The notes: generated from the letters alone by a model not told the origin. A stretch of DNA of 64,000 nucleotides from Chthonomonadia bacterium (GCA_013314755.1 JABUFA010000002.1:1-64000), one strand, 5' to 3'. Numbered from the stretch's first letter, positions 29,975 through 40,015 are shown. Translations and numbers: made by a program.

Positions 29975-30021
29975 TGAGCGTCAGCGAAGCATCTCGTAGT
30001 TGAGACTCTTCGCTACGCTCA
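29975..30021. repeat. REP-like imperfect palindrome TGAGCGTCAGCGAAGCATCTC-GTAGTT-GAGACTCTTCGCTACGCTCA
   Basis: About 20-bp arms with few mismatches in an intergenic region. Confidence 0.6.
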
Positions 30022-30080
30022 CGTTGACAAACACACTGCCGACAGCCCACACCAGACCGCACAGCCTTTTCTCGTTTAGC

Positions 30081-31142
30081 CTATCGACTTGGAGGCGGTG
30101 GGGGCGGTACTGGTGCACCTGCTCCCGGCGCCTGAGACCCAGCTGCCGTTTCCGAAGACTTCGGCAGAAGCAGGTTCTGCTTATTAGCCTGCCTCAACAG
30201 GTTCTGGTAGTACTCACCCATCTTCTGGCGCACGATGGTCTGGGTCAGGCGCGCCTTGTCCACCGCCGGGATGTCCTTGCCCAGTTTCTCTACCTTGATA
30301 ATGTGCCAGCCGTAGACGGTTTTTACCGGCTCGCTGATTTCACCCGGCTTGAGCGCAAACGCCGCGTCCTCGAACTCCTTCACCATCATGCCGCGGGCAA
30401 ACGGACCCAGGTCGCCGCCCCTGTCTTTGTTCGAACGGTCGTCGGAATACTCCTTCGCTGCCTCTGCGAAGTCTTTGCCCGCTTTCAGCTCCTCGTACAC
30501 CTTTTGCGCTTTGGCTTTAGCCTCTTCTTCCGCCTTCGCCCGCGCTTCGGCGAACAGCTTCTGTCGCTCCTCTGCGCTGACGTTCTGGTCAGGCGTAATG
30601 GCAGGCATCTGAGGCTGTATCAGGATATGGCGCGCGTGGATGAAGTCCGTGTCGCGTACCGTGCGCGCCACCAGCTTCTCCAGCAGTAGTGCCCGCTTCA
30701 GCACCGCCTCCATGTGCGGCCGCGTCCACCCCTGCTTCGCCAGCTCCACGTACACGTCCGCACCGGGCGGCACGCGCGCCCGCATCCCATCTATCGCCTC
30801 GTTGTACCGCTGGTTAATCTCCGCCTGCGTGGCGGTTATCCCGTACTTCTTCGCCTCCTGCTCCACAATCTTCAGCGAGATAAGGTCCTCCACAACCTGC
30901 GGACCATACCACGCTTCCAGAGTCTTGAGCATCTCGTCGCGGGTAATCACGGCATTTCCTACCCGGCCCACCACGTTTTGCGCGGAAGGCGTGGCAGGCT
31001 TTGCGGTCGCAGATGTTTTAGGTGCGCTCTTCGCCGGAGCAGCGGGCTTCTGCGCCGGGGGCTTCGCCTGTGCCCATGCCCCGCCGAGTGCCATCACACC
31101 AAGTGAAAGGATCAGTATACCGGTCAGCCAGATTCTGGTCAT
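30081..31142 (-). CDS. Peptidylprolyl isomerase, parvulin/SurA-PrsA-like
   Basis: Signal peptide; 'ARHILIQPQ', 'FAEAAKEYSDDRSNKDRGGDLGPFARGMMVKEFEDAAFALKPGEISEPVKTVYGWHIIKVEK'. Confidence 0.92.
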   Translation of the reverse strand: MTRIWLTGILILSLGVMALGGAWAQAKPPAQKPAAPAKSAPKTSATAKPATPSAQNVVGRVGNAVITRDEMLKTLEAWYGPQVVEDLISLKIVEQEAKKYGITATQAEINQRYNEAIDGMRARVPPGADVYVELAKQGWTRPHMEAVLKRALLLEKLVARTVRDTDFIHARHILIQPQMPAITPDQNVSAEERQKLFAEARAKAEEEAKAKAQKVYEELKAGKDFAEAAKEYSDDRSNKDRGGDLGPFARGMMVKEFEDAAFALKPGEISEPVKTVYGWHIIKVEKLGKDIPAVDKARLTQTIVRQKMGEYYQNLLRQANKQNLLLPKSSETAAGSQAPGAGAPVPPPPPPSR

Positions 31143-31210
31143 GGTTCCTCCTCGGTTTCAATATGCGTTACATGTTTCGTTACGCAACAGGCTTCTCCTT
31201 CTGTGCCCGC

Positions 31211-32497
31211 TCAGAAGGTGGTCGTGCTGGTGAAGGTGAACCCATCCACCACTGCGGGCGGCACCAGCATGTTGCCTTCCACCCTCTGTGGTATCCCCAG
31301 CAATCGCACGTTCTGGAGCACCACCAGCGGGCTTTCGTTGAAGCGCAGGTTTTTGACGGCATGGGTGACCCTGCCACCCTGGATGCGATAGACGCCGTCG
31401 CGCGTCATGCCCGTCAACAGCAACTGCATTGGGTCAACGAAACGGATGTACCAGAAACGGGTAATCAGCAGTCCATCCTCCACCTGCGCAATCAGATCCT
31501 GCAAAGAGTGGCTCCCCCCCTGCAGGATAAGGTTGGACGGGGACCCGGTAAAGGTTTTGCCCTGCTTCTGCGCCCAGTAGCGGCTGTAGGCAAGGGTTTT
31601 CAATATGCCCTGCTCTATCCACGTCACATCCGGCTTTGGCATTCCGTCCTCGAAGAAAGGCTCCGCCGGACACTCGGGATGCGCGGGCAGGGATTGCAAC
31701 GTCGCCTTCTCGTTGCCGATGGCGGTTCCTTCTTTCCCGGCGAAGGCGGAGCGTCCCTCGTCCGCCGCCTTGGCATCCATGCTCCATGCCATATAAGCCA
31801 GCAGTTCGGCGAGAGCGGCAGGCTCCAGCACCACCGTGTAGTCGCCGGGCGAAACCTCCTGCGGATGGCGTGCCGCCTCCGCCTTGTCCGCTGCCCGCCG
31901 AGCGACTGCCTCCGGCGAGATACAGCCGATATCCTCGTGTGTCTGCTCTGCCCAGCCACTGCCATCCTCCGCCATCATGGTGCAGACCAACGATGCCCGC
32001 GTGGCAGTGTGGTAACCGAACAGTCCCCTGTTGTTTGCCACTGCCGTCACCGCCGCGCTCGTAGCGAAACTGCCTGCTGTTTTCAGCCCCCGCGCATTCG
32101 CCTCTTCAATCACCGCACGCACCACACGCGCACGGTCGTCGGGCGTGGCATGGGCGGTGGGTTCAGCGTATGCTGAGATGGGGCGATAGGTCGTCGGTTC
32201 GGGGGGTGGGAGGAACTCGGTGTCGGGCTGGGCAACACGCGCCATCTCCTCTGCACGTTTCACGGCATCGCGAATGGCTTCCGTATCCAGTCGGTTGGTG
32301 ATGCACCGTCCGACTCTGTTCCCGAAGGCGCACAACACACGCAGGGTCGTCTGCGCTTTTGCCACGTTCTGAGTAATCTCATTGTTGGCGTAGCGTGTGC
32401 AGGCTTCTCGTACGCCTGTCAGGTTCACCTGCACATGCTCTGCCTCGCTGAAGGCAATCGCTTTCTCACAAATCTCACGTGCTTCCTTCTCGTTCAT
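31211..32497 (-). CDS. TldD/PmbA family protein
   Basis: 'YANNEITQNVAKAQTTLRVLCAFGNRVGRCITNRLD', 'PGDYTVVLEPAALAELLAYM', 'GILKTLAYSRYWAQKQG'. Confidence 0.82.
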   Translation of the reverse strand: MNEKEAREICEKAIAFSEAEHVQVNLTGVREACTRYANNEITQNVAKAQTTLRVLCAFGNRVGRCITNRLDTEAIRDAVKRAEEMARVAQPDTEFLPPPEPTTYRPISAYAEPTAHATPDDRARVVRAVIEEANARGLKTAGSFATSAAVTAVANNRGLFGYHTATRASLVCTMMAEDGSGWAEQTHEDIGCISPEAVARRAADKAEAARHPQEVSPGDYTVVLEPAALAELLAYMAWSMDAKAADEGRSAFAGKEGTAIGNEKATLQSLPAHPECPAEPFFEDGMPKPDVTWIEQGILKTLAYSRYWAQKQGKTFTGSPSNLILQGGSHSLQDLIAQVEDGLLITRFWYIRFVDPMQLLLTGMTRDGVYRIQGGRVTHAVKNLRFNESPLVVLQNVRLLGIPQRVEGNMLVPPAVVDGFTFTSTTTF

Positions 32498-32670
32498 CAG
32501 CTGCCTCCGTGGGGTTTACAGGATGCGAGTGTATTGTATCACGCGGGCAACATGTTGGCAACACGCCACCGACAGCACCAACCACGCGCCCTTCGCAGGG
32601 ATGGGAAAACAACAGGCTCCCGAACGTCCCCGACGAATTCTTCACCCCTGTCATCTTGCGACCTCAAGCA

Positions 32671-34797
32671 TCACCTCGGACCAACTGAATCTCCCAAATG
32701 CCTCAACAGAGTCTGGGCAGATTTGCGCACATCCTCGCTGGGGTCTTCTAAAGCCTTACGAAGAACAGGCTGGAGGTCGCGTGCCAGCCCCCGGCAATGG
32801 CGCAACATGTTCAGCGCAAACAGACGCACATGCTCGCTCGGATGTTCCAGCAGAGGAAGTAGCGGCTGTTCGACCATATCGGTCTCGCCCCAATCGTAGA
32901 GCAGGTGAATTGCCGCGACCTTCACTGAGGGACAGGGGTCCGTCAGCAATCGCCGTACTAAGGGTAAAACGCGCTCTCGTTCAGCCCCGCTCCGACAACT
33001 GTTGTGCAAGCCTACAACCGCCCAGTAGCGTACGGCGCATTGTCGGTCGCGAAGCGCCTTCATATACTGAGGAAGTACTTCCGTGCCCTGCTTGCCGTCC
33101 AGCGACTTTATCGCCAGCAGGCGCTTTACCAGACCACTGCGCTTGATGTGCTGGTGCCAGTCGGGGAGCTGTCGCTCAGGTTTGGGTGATACTGGCGGAG
33201 GGTCTCCGACACGGTAGGTAATCTCTTCGCTGTCCGGGCATCCCAGTCGGCACGCTTTTGCCGTCAGAACCTCCCCTTGTTCCAGCAGAATCGGTTTGGT
33301 CCAGAGTTTCCATCGGCTCTTCCCCACGCGATAGGCAACCGATGCACCGTCTGTTTGGCTTCGCAGGTCAACCACGAAACGCCCTTCGCCCTGCTCCCAC
33401 ACAGACACGGCGGGTGGTGCTGTTTGGAAGGAAACATCGTCCGGGCGCATCATCACGTCGAGTTCAGGTTCAGGTATCAAGCCCACATCACCGGTCTCCT
33501 CCATCCAGCGAAGGAGCTGCCTGCGCATCCGTTCCAGAACATCCCGGTAGCGCGGGTCATCTGCCAGATTATGCACTTCATGCGAGTCAGATTGGGTGTC
33601 GTACAGCTCCTCGACGGGTTTGCGGGGCAAGAAGCAGAGCGATTGCACGGGGTCCAGTTTGCCCTCGGCATGGAGCCGTCGCATCTCCTGAAGCGTGGGC
33701 GTCAGCTCGGCATAATCCACCTCCTGCGCGTACGGCAGATGAGGCATGAAGTTGCGGATATATTTGAACCGCTTGTCGCGCACGGCACGAATGATGTCAT
33801 AGGTCTCATCCATCCGGTCGCGAGCGGCATACACATACTGACGAGGGGGAAGTCGGTAACGCCCCATGAAAGCCTGCCCCTGCATATGCCGCGGGGGGCG
33901 GATACCAGCCAGCGAAAGAATGGTCGGCGCGAAGTCCACGAAGGCGATAAGGTCGTCGTTGATTGTGCCCGGTCGCAGCCGCTCGGGTGCATCCGGCATA
34001 GCCCACTCGGCAAACCTGTCCGGCACGCGGATAATAAGCGGCACGTGAATACCGCTGTCGTAGACCCATCTTTTGGCGCGGGGCAAACCCACACCGTGAT
34101 CCGACCAGAACCACACAATGGTATCCTCTGCCAGGCCGTCCTCTTCCAGCTGGCGCAGGATTTCCCCTGCGCGTTTGTCCATCAGTGTCACCGTGTCATA
34201 GTGCTGTGCCCAGTCACGACGGACAGCAGGGGTGTCGGGATAGTAAGGAGGCAGAGTTGCCTTTGCTGGGTCGTGGCGGAAATTCGCGGGCAGTTGACCG
34301 ATCTCTTTCAACAGCTCGGGGTCGGTACTGCGCAACTGGCTTTCATGCGTGGTGAGGATGTTGAATACGGCGAAAAACGGTGTGTCAGGAGGACGGTTTC
34401 GCCAGTGCGCCCGGACACTGCTTTCGTCCCACGCGGTAAACGGAGCATCCTGCGCCAGATGCACCGAGGGATGCTGGCGAAAGTTGTAGTCTGTCTTGCT
34501 GTTATTGGTGCAGTAGTAGCCCACTGCACGCAGGTACTCCGTGAAACAGCGCACAAACGACGGAGGAACCGCCTCGCAACGCATGTTGTGGGAGCCAATG
34601 CTGGTCGGATACATCCCTGTGATGACGCCAGAACGGGAGGGAGCACATACAGGTGCGTGAGTAAACACATTGGTGAAGCGCACGCCCTGTTCTGCCAATC
34701 TGTCAAGGTTCGGGGTGACGGCATACTCGTCACCGAAGCAACGCAGGCTCATGCTCATATCCTCGCAGGTTATCCACAAAAAGTTCGGGCGTCTCAT
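32671..34797 (-). CDS. Sulfatase with C-terminal HEAT-like repeats
   Basis: 'PNFLWITCEDMS', FGly-type motif 'VCAPSRSGVITGMYP', 'FWSDHGVGLPRAKRWVYDSGIHVPLIIR'; C-terminal helical repeats 'VLPLVRRLLTDPCPSVKVAAIHLLYDWG...'. Confidence 0.88.
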   Translation of the reverse strand: MRRPNFLWITCEDMSMSLRCFGDEYAVTPNLDRLAEQGVRFTNVFTHAPVCAPSRSGVITGMYPTSIGSHNMRCEAVPPSFVRCFTEYLRAVGYYCTNNSKTDYNFRQHPSVHLAQDAPFTAWDESSVRAHWRNRPPDTPFFAVFNILTTHESQLRSTDPELLKEIGQLPANFRHDPAKATLPPYYPDTPAVRRDWAQHYDTVTLMDKRAGEILRQLEEDGLAEDTIVWFWSDHGVGLPRAKRWVYDSGIHVPLIIRVPDRFAEWAMPDAPERLRPGTINDDLIAFVDFAPTILSLAGIRPPRHMQGQAFMGRYRLPPRQYVYAARDRMDETYDIIRAVRDKRFKYIRNFMPHLPYAQEVDYAELTPTLQEMRRLHAEGKLDPVQSLCFLPRKPVEELYDTQSDSHEVHNLADDPRYRDVLERMRRQLLRWMEETGDVGLIPEPELDVMMRPDDVSFQTAPPAVSVWEQGEGRFVVDLRSQTDGASVAYRVGKSRWKLWTKPILLEQGEVLTAKACRLGCPDSEEITYRVGDPPPVSPKPERQLPDWHQHIKRSGLVKRLLAIKSLDGKQGTEVLPQYMKALRDRQCAVRYWAVVGLHNSCRSGAERERVLPLVRRLLTDPCPSVKVAAIHLLYDWGETDMVEQPLLPLLEHPSEHVRLFALNMLRHCRGLARDLQPVLRKALEDPSEDVRKSAQTLLRHLGDSVGPR

Positions 34798-34807
34798 CGG
34801 GTTCCCC

Positions 34808-36235
34808 TCACACGTAAAATCTTGCCGGTTCTATCCGCACCTCTATGCCCTCTACCTCCGCGATGCGTGCCCTCAGCCGCTCGCGCAGCTCCTTCGCTAC
34901 CGCCTCATACGGTCTTCTAGCCACGAGGTTTACCAGCTGTTTCGGGTCGACATAAAGGTCATACAGATACCAATCGGTGTAGTGGTCACTGTTGGGGTCG
35001 GTGGCACCGTTTCGGTCTGTAGCGACGGCGCAATAGGTGTAACGTTCGGTGCGCAGGGCGCGTGCCACCATCGACTCACTAATCTGTATGAACGCCTCGT
35101 TGCGCCAGGTGTCCACGCGGCGATCTAACAGGGGCAAGAGACTGTGTCCCTGCACTTGCGGCGGTATGGGTAGCCCTACCGCGTCCAGAAGAGTCGGCGT
35201 CACATCCGCCAGGCTGACCACTTCGGGAATTACCAGGGAACGGTTAAAGCCCGGTCCCGCTATCACCAGCGGGATATGGATGGAGCTTTCGTGGGGACTG
35301 CGCTTGTATTCGGCGTTGCGCGTACGGAAGTGGCACCCGTGGTCGCTGACAAATACCACGATGGTGTTCTCCAGCTTGCCTGTCTCCGCCAGCGTCTGCA
35401 GGATGGTCGCCAGGTTCTCGTCCAGTCGGGCGATACAGCCGTAATAGTCGGGCAGTTCGCTATACCAGTCGCCGGGAAATGGGCGCAAATCCTCGGGGAC
35501 GAAGGGGTTGGCGTATCGTTTAGCATAGCCTTCGGGCGCTACATAGCGGTTCATGTCGTTCTGGTGGTGAGGCTCCAGATACGAGATGGCAAGCAGGAAC
35601 GGGTCCTTACCGACCTCCTTCAGGAAGCGCACCGCCCGCTGGGTCAGGAAATCGGTGCGGTAGATGCCCTCGAAGCGAATGGGCTTTCCTTCGCTGTCGT
35701 ACAGCGCTCCCTCATAGGGATGAGAGGTGTGTTCCAGCACGTTGGAGGCTTCCCAGAAGTCTTCGAAACCGCCCCGTGCCTCTTTTGGCACTGCGCCGAA
35801 CTGCTCGGGCTTCGAGTGGCTTGCAAGATGCCATTTGCCGATGTAGCCGACGGTGTAGCCTGCCCCTTTGAAGGCATGGGCAATCGTCGGTATCTCCGGG
35901 GAAAGCCCCAGCCCATTGCACCAGACACCATGCCGGTTCTGATACATGCCCGTCCACAGACAAGCACGCGCGGGAGCACATACTGGCTGTGTGGTCACCG
36001 CGTTGCCGAACAGCGTGCCACGTCGTGCCATAGCGTCCAGCGTCGGCGTCAGCCCCATGGGACTGCCATACGCGCCGACGGTATCCCAGCGCTGCTGGTC
36101 GGTGAAGAAGATAAGCACGTTTGGACGCGATGGGGAGGAGGATTGCGCCTCAACCTGGGCTGAAGCCTGCGCGGTTATCACACTGCCAAATGCCATGGCG
36201 CCTGCTCCTTTCAGGAAATCTCTGCGGCTGAGCAT
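34808..36235 (-). CDS. Sulfatase (TAT-type signal)
   Basis: 'MLSRRDFLKGAGAMAFGSVITAQA', 'RPNVLIFFTDQQRWDTVGAYG', 'PVCAPARACLWTGMYQNRHGVW'. Confidence 0.92.
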   Translation of the reverse strand: MLSRRDFLKGAGAMAFGSVITAQASAQVEAQSSSPSRPNVLIFFTDQQRWDTVGAYGSPMGLTPTLDAMARRGTLFGNAVTTQPVCAPARACLWTGMYQNRHGVWCNGLGLSPEIPTIAHAFKGAGYTVGYIGKWHLASHSKPEQFGAVPKEARGGFEDFWEASNVLEHTSHPYEGALYDSEGKPIRFEGIYRTDFLTQRAVRFLKEVGKDPFLLAISYLEPHHQNDMNRYVAPEGYAKRYANPFVPEDLRPFPGDWYSELPDYYGCIARLDENLATILQTLAETGKLENTIVVFVSDHGCHFRTRNAEYKRSPHESSIHIPLVIAGPGFNRSLVIPEVVSLADVTPTLLDAVGLPIPPQVQGHSLLPLLDRRVDTWRNEAFIQISESMVARALRTERYTYCAVATDRNGATDPNSDHYTDWYLYDLYVDPKQLVNLVARRPYEAVAKELRERLRARIAEVEGIEVRIEPARFYV

Positions 36236-36258
36236 ACTGACACGCCTCCATGAGAGAA

Positions 36259-36288
36259 AGCCCCTCTCCCGGTGAGGGCAGAGGGGCT
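36259..36288 (-). terminator. Probable Rho-independent terminator of the 36303..37481 gene
   Basis: AGCCCCTCT...AGAGGGGCT stem followed by TTCTC on the minus strand. Confidence 0.6.
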
Positions 36289-36302
36289 GACCAGACCGTT
36301 TC

Positions 36303-37481
36303 TCAGTAAGTGACTTCCACCCATTGCTTGGTGCGGTGGCTCTTCAGCACGGCGTCTACGATGCACATCTCCACATGACCGTCTTCAAAGGTGCTGAAGT
36401 CCCACTCCTCGCCGGCAGCCACCGCCGAGTACACGCGCCACAGGAAGTTCTTCAGCCCATCGGGATAGCCCTCGGGATGCCCGCCCGGATAGTGGGCAAA
36501 CGGGCGTGCCTCAGGCGTCAACAGCGACGGGTCGCGCATCACGATTTCGTTTGGCTTCTCGCGATAGCCCACCCACAGCTCATCGGGGCGCTCCTGGTCC
36601 CACACCAGCGAGCACTTACTGCCGGACAGCTCGTAGAACATGCGGTTCTTGCGCCCGGCAAAGCACTGCGACACGGTGAACGAGCCAACCGCGCCGTTCT
36701 CAAACTCAAACATCACGGTGGCGTAGTCTTCGGTGTTGATAGGCACCGGCTCATAGTCTTCGGGCTGAAGCACCTTGCCCGCGTAGGTCTCCAGCTCCTT
36801 CTTGGGCTTCATGCGCGTCTTATGAATGGTGTGCAGGTGAGCATAGACCCGCTTAATCTTCAGCCCGCTGACGTACTGCACACAGTCGCACCAGTGCGAG
36901 CCGACATCGGCGACCGCTCGCGACTCGCCGCTGAGTTCGGGCACGAGCCGCCAGTTCCAGTCGGTGGGCAGATACAGCCAGTCCTGCGTGTACGAGCCGT
37001 TAGCGTGGTAGATTTCGCCCACGTCGCCGCGCTGAACCATCGAGCGGGCATGTCGCACCAGCGGATAGTAGCGGTAGATGAAGTTGATGGCGTGTACCAC
37101 GCCCGCCTTTTTCGCCATCTCCACCAGCTGCCGCGATTCCTCAGAGTTCATCGCCAGCGGTTTCTCGGAGATGACGTGTTTGCCCGCCTCGATAATCTTG
37201 CGGTTGACCTCGAAGTGCAGATTGTTGGGCGTGCAGTTGTGGACAACCTCAATCTCCTTATCGTTGAGCAGGTCGTCCACGTTCCAGTACACGCGGTCGA
37301 TGTTCAGCTGTGCCGCTTTGGCTTTAGCAGTCTCTTCATCCTTCTCGCACAGCGCCACCACATCCACAAAGCCCAGTCGTCGGGCAGCTTCCACATGGGC
37401 AGGACCGATAAAGCCCGTGCCGATAATCGCCGCTTTGACCTTGCGCATCTCTCTCACCTCTTCGTGTGTGTTTTGAGACAT
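36303..37481 (-). CDS. Gfo/Idh/MocA-family oxidoreductase
   Basis: 'AAIIGTGFIGPAHVEAARRLGFVDVVALCEKDEETAKAKA', 'VVHNCTPNNLHFEVNRKIIEAGKHVISEKPLAMNSEESRQL'. Confidence 0.92.
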   Translation of the reverse strand: MSQNTHEEVREMRKVKAAIIGTGFIGPAHVEAARRLGFVDVVALCEKDEETAKAKAAQLNIDRVYWNVDDLLNDKEIEVVHNCTPNNLHFEVNRKIIEAGKHVISEKPLAMNSEESRQLVEMAKKAGVVHAINFIYRYYPLVRHARSMVQRGDVGEIYHANGSYTQDWLYLPTDWNWRLVPELSGESRAVADVGSHWCDCVQYVSGLKIKRVYAHLHTIHKTRMKPKKELETYAGKVLQPEDYEPVPINTEDYATVMFEFENGAVGSFTVSQCFAGRKNRMFYELSGSKCSLVWDQERPDELWVGYREKPNEIVMRDPSLLTPEARPFAHYPGGHPEGYPDGLKNFLWRVYSAVAAGEEWDFSTFEDGHVEMCIVDAVLKSHRTKQWVEVTY

Positions 37482-37585
37482 CTGATTTTTTCGTGTTCGG
37501 CAGGGCGGGTTCCTCTGTGACGCTGGGGGATTTCCCCCAGAAGGCGGCAGGATGTCAACGCCCCAATGGTGAAGATAACCCTGCT

Positions 37586-38641
37586 ATGCGCGTGCAGTAC
37601 GAAACGTTCACGGTCAACAAACGGTTTCCGCTGACCATCAGCCGCGGCACCACCGCCCAGACCACCAACCTGTGGTTGCGCATCGAGGCGGACGGCATCG
37701 AAGGCTGGGGAGAAGCCTCGCCGTTCTCTATCGGCACGTACCGGGAAAGCACCGAGAGCCTGCTGGAAGCCGCCCGGCAGGTAGAGGCTCTGCTGGAACC
37801 GTTGCATCCCTCACAACGTCATCGCATAGAACACCTGCTGAAGGAACACCAGATGCCCTCTGCCATCCGCGCGGCGGTAGACGTCGCCCTGCACGACTGG
37901 CTGGGCAAACGCACCGGACTGCCGCTTTGGAAGCTGTGGGGACTGGAGCGTGAGAGCATCGTACCGACCACAGTGACCATCGGCATCAACCCGCCCGAGA
38001 TCGCCCGGCAGCGAGTGCGCGACTGGCTGGCATTGACGGGAGCACGCGCCCTGAAGATAAAGCTCGGTAGTCCTGAAGGTATTGAAGCGGACAAAGCGAT
38101 GTTCACCGCTGTTCAGGATGAAGCCCCCGCGGGGGTGACCCTGCGCGTGGACGCCAACGGCGGCTGGGGAGTTGCCGATGCCATCACGATGTGTCGGTGG
38201 CTGGCGGAGCGCGGCGTGGAATATGTGGAACAGCCGTTACCCAGAGGCATGGAAGAGGCTTTACCAGAGATCTCTCGGCAGTCGCCCCTGCCCATCTTTG
38301 TAGACGAGAGCTGCTTTACCAGCGCGGACGTGGTGAAACTTGCCGACCGCGTTCACGGCGTGAACCTGAAGCTGATGAAGTGCGGCGGACTGAGCGAGGC
38401 AATACGTATCGTGCATACGGCTCGCGCCTGTGGATTGCAGGTGATGTTCGGGTGCTACTCGGATAGCAGTCTGGCAATCACCGCCGCCGCGCACCTGTCA
38501 CCGCTGGCAGACCACCTGGACCTAGACAGCCATCTGAACCTGCTGGATGACCCGTTCGTAGGCGCGCAGTGGCTTGACGGACGAGTCCTGCCAGGCGACG
38601 AACCCGGACTGGGGGTGCACCGTCGTGAGGATACTGCCTGA
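37586..38641 (+). CDS. Enolase-superfamily dipeptide epimerase (L-Ala-D/L-Glu epimerase-like; possible DgcA)
   Basis: 'FPLTISRGTTAQTTNLWLRIEADGIEGWGEASPF', 'KIKLGSPEGIEADKAMFTAVQDEAPAGVTLRVDANGGW', 'VNLKLMKCGGLSEA'; start re-called to ATG 37586. Confidence 0.87.
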   Translation: MRVQYETFTVNKRFPLTISRGTTAQTTNLWLRIEADGIEGWGEASPFSIGTYRESTESLLEAARQVEALLEPLHPSQRHRIEHLLKEHQMPSAIRAAVDVALHDWLGKRTGLPLWKLWGLERESIVPTTVTIGINPPEIARQRVRDWLALTGARALKIKLGSPEGIEADKAMFTAVQDEAPAGVTLRVDANGGWGVADAITMCRWLAERGVEYVEQPLPRGMEEALPEISRQSPLPIFVDESCFTSADVVKLADRVHGVNLKLMKCGGLSEAIRIVHTARACGLQVMFGCYSDSSLAITAAAHLSPLADHLDLDSHLNLLDDPFVGAQWLDGRVLPGDEPGLGVHRREDTA

Positions 38642-39671
38642 GCACCGTGTTGCTATCCTTCAGCATGGAGGCATCCGCGGCGCTTACGGTAAGACGGGGC
38701 TGTCGCTCCTTCGCTACAGCGACGCGCAGATTGTTGCTGTCATCGACGCCGAGTGTGCAGGCGGCTCCATCCCCCAGTTAACAGGTATTCCCCGCGACGT
38801 GCCCATCGTGGCTTCCCTGCGCGAAGCTTTGCAGTATCATCCGCAGGTGCTGGTGACAGGCATTGCACCGCCAGGTGGAGCCTTGCCAGATGCGTGGTGG
38901 CAGGAGGTCAAAGAGGCAGTTGCGCACGGTCTGTGCGTGGTGAACGGCTTGCATACTCCGATGGCGAACCATCCCGACCTCAAGCCCCTCCTGCGCGAGG
39001 GACAGTGGATCTGGGACATTCGGCAGGAACCGCCCGGGTTAACACTGGGTAGCGGCGCCGCGCGCGAGCTCCCCTGCCTGCGCGTGCTGACGGTAGGCAC
39101 GGATATGGCAATCGGCAAGATGTCCACCAGTATTGAATTGCACCGTGCCTGCCTGCGCCGAGGTATGAGGTCGGCGTTCATTGCCTCTGGGCAGACGGGC
39201 ATCATGATTGCTGGCGACGGGGTGCCGCTGGACGCCATCCGGGTGGACTTCGCAGCCGGAGCGGTGGAACAGGTGGTCATGCGATATGGACGCGACCATG
39301 ATATTCTGCACATTGAGGGACAGGGTTCCCTGCTCAACCCTGCGTCCACAGCCACTCTGCCCCTGATTCGAGGCTCTCAGCCCACCCATCTGATCCTGGT
39401 GCACCGCGCTGGGCAAACGCACATCCGCAGCTATCCACACGTGCCCATCCCGCCCATTCCTGACGTGATACGGCTGTATGAGATGGTGGCAGAGGCAGGA
39501 GGTGCATTTGCCCCTGCGCCGGTGGTGGGAATCGCCCTCAACACCGCACACCTGAGCGACGAAGAGGCACGACGGGCTATCGAGCAGGTAGAGCGGGAAA
39601 CAGGCTTGCCCTGCACAGACGTCGTTCGCTATGGCGGGGAGAAGCTGGTGGATGCTATTCTGAACAGATGA
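38625..39671 (+). CDS. DUF1611 family protein (DgcN-like)
   Basis: 'VLTVGTDMAIGKMSTSIELHRACLRRGMRSAFIASGQTGIMIAGDGVPLDAIRVDFAAGAVEQVV'; GTG start overlaps the epimerase stop. Confidence 0.82.
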   Translation: MRILPEHRVAILQHGGIRGAYGKTGLSLLRYSDAQIVAVIDAECAGGSIPQLTGIPRDVPIVASLREALQYHPQVLVTGIAPPGGALPDAWWQEVKEAVAHGLCVVNGLHTPMANHPDLKPLLREGQWIWDIRQEPPGLTLGSGAARELPCLRVLTVGTDMAIGKMSTSIELHRACLRRGMRSAFIASGQTGIMIAGDGVPLDAIRVDFAAGAVEQVVMRYGRDHDILHIEGQGSLLNPASTATLPLIRGSQPTHLILVHRAGQTHIRSYPHVPIPPIPDVIRLYEMVAEAGGAFAPAPVVGIALNTAHLSDEEARRAIEQVERETGLPCTDVVRYGGEKLVDAILNR

Positions 39672-39759
39672 GGAAGGTTATTATCGGGGTCCTTTTTGCC
39701 CGGCAGAACGAAAAAATATGCTATCCCTTCTCTTTCCGTACAGCGCCCTGCTCCATTCC

Positions 39760-40015
39760 TCCGGAGGGCGAACTTCCTGGTGAGCCGACCCCTCTCCCTA
39801 CCTCTCCCCGACGCGGGGAGAGGTGTATCACCGTATGAGGCGTTTTTGTAGGGGCACTCCCTTGTGGTTGCCCGCTGAGAAACAGGACAGCCCCCACCCG
39901 ACCTCTCCACAGGCGAGGAGGGATCTGGCTCCCCTTCCCTCGCAGGGAAGGGGCTGGGGGTTAGGTTGCCTGTAATAACGGCTCGGTAGGAGCCTCGCCC
40001 TCCAACAGATGCCAA
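39760..40015. repeat. Dispersed composite palindromic intergenic repeat, copy 3 (reverse orientation)
   Basis: 'CCCCTTCCCTCGCAGGGAAGGGGCTGGGGGTTAGG', 'CCTCTCCCCGACGCGGGGAGAGG', 'GTTGCCCGCTGAGAAACAGGACAGCCCC'. Confidence 0.75.

Noticed and set aside
28393-30003. 536-aa plus-strand ORF
   Set aside because: Antisense to the Gfo/Idh/MocA and deacetylase-like genes, no recognisable motifs.
33277-34920. 547-aa plus-strand ORF
   Set aside because: Antisense to the sulfatase with the CAPSR motif.
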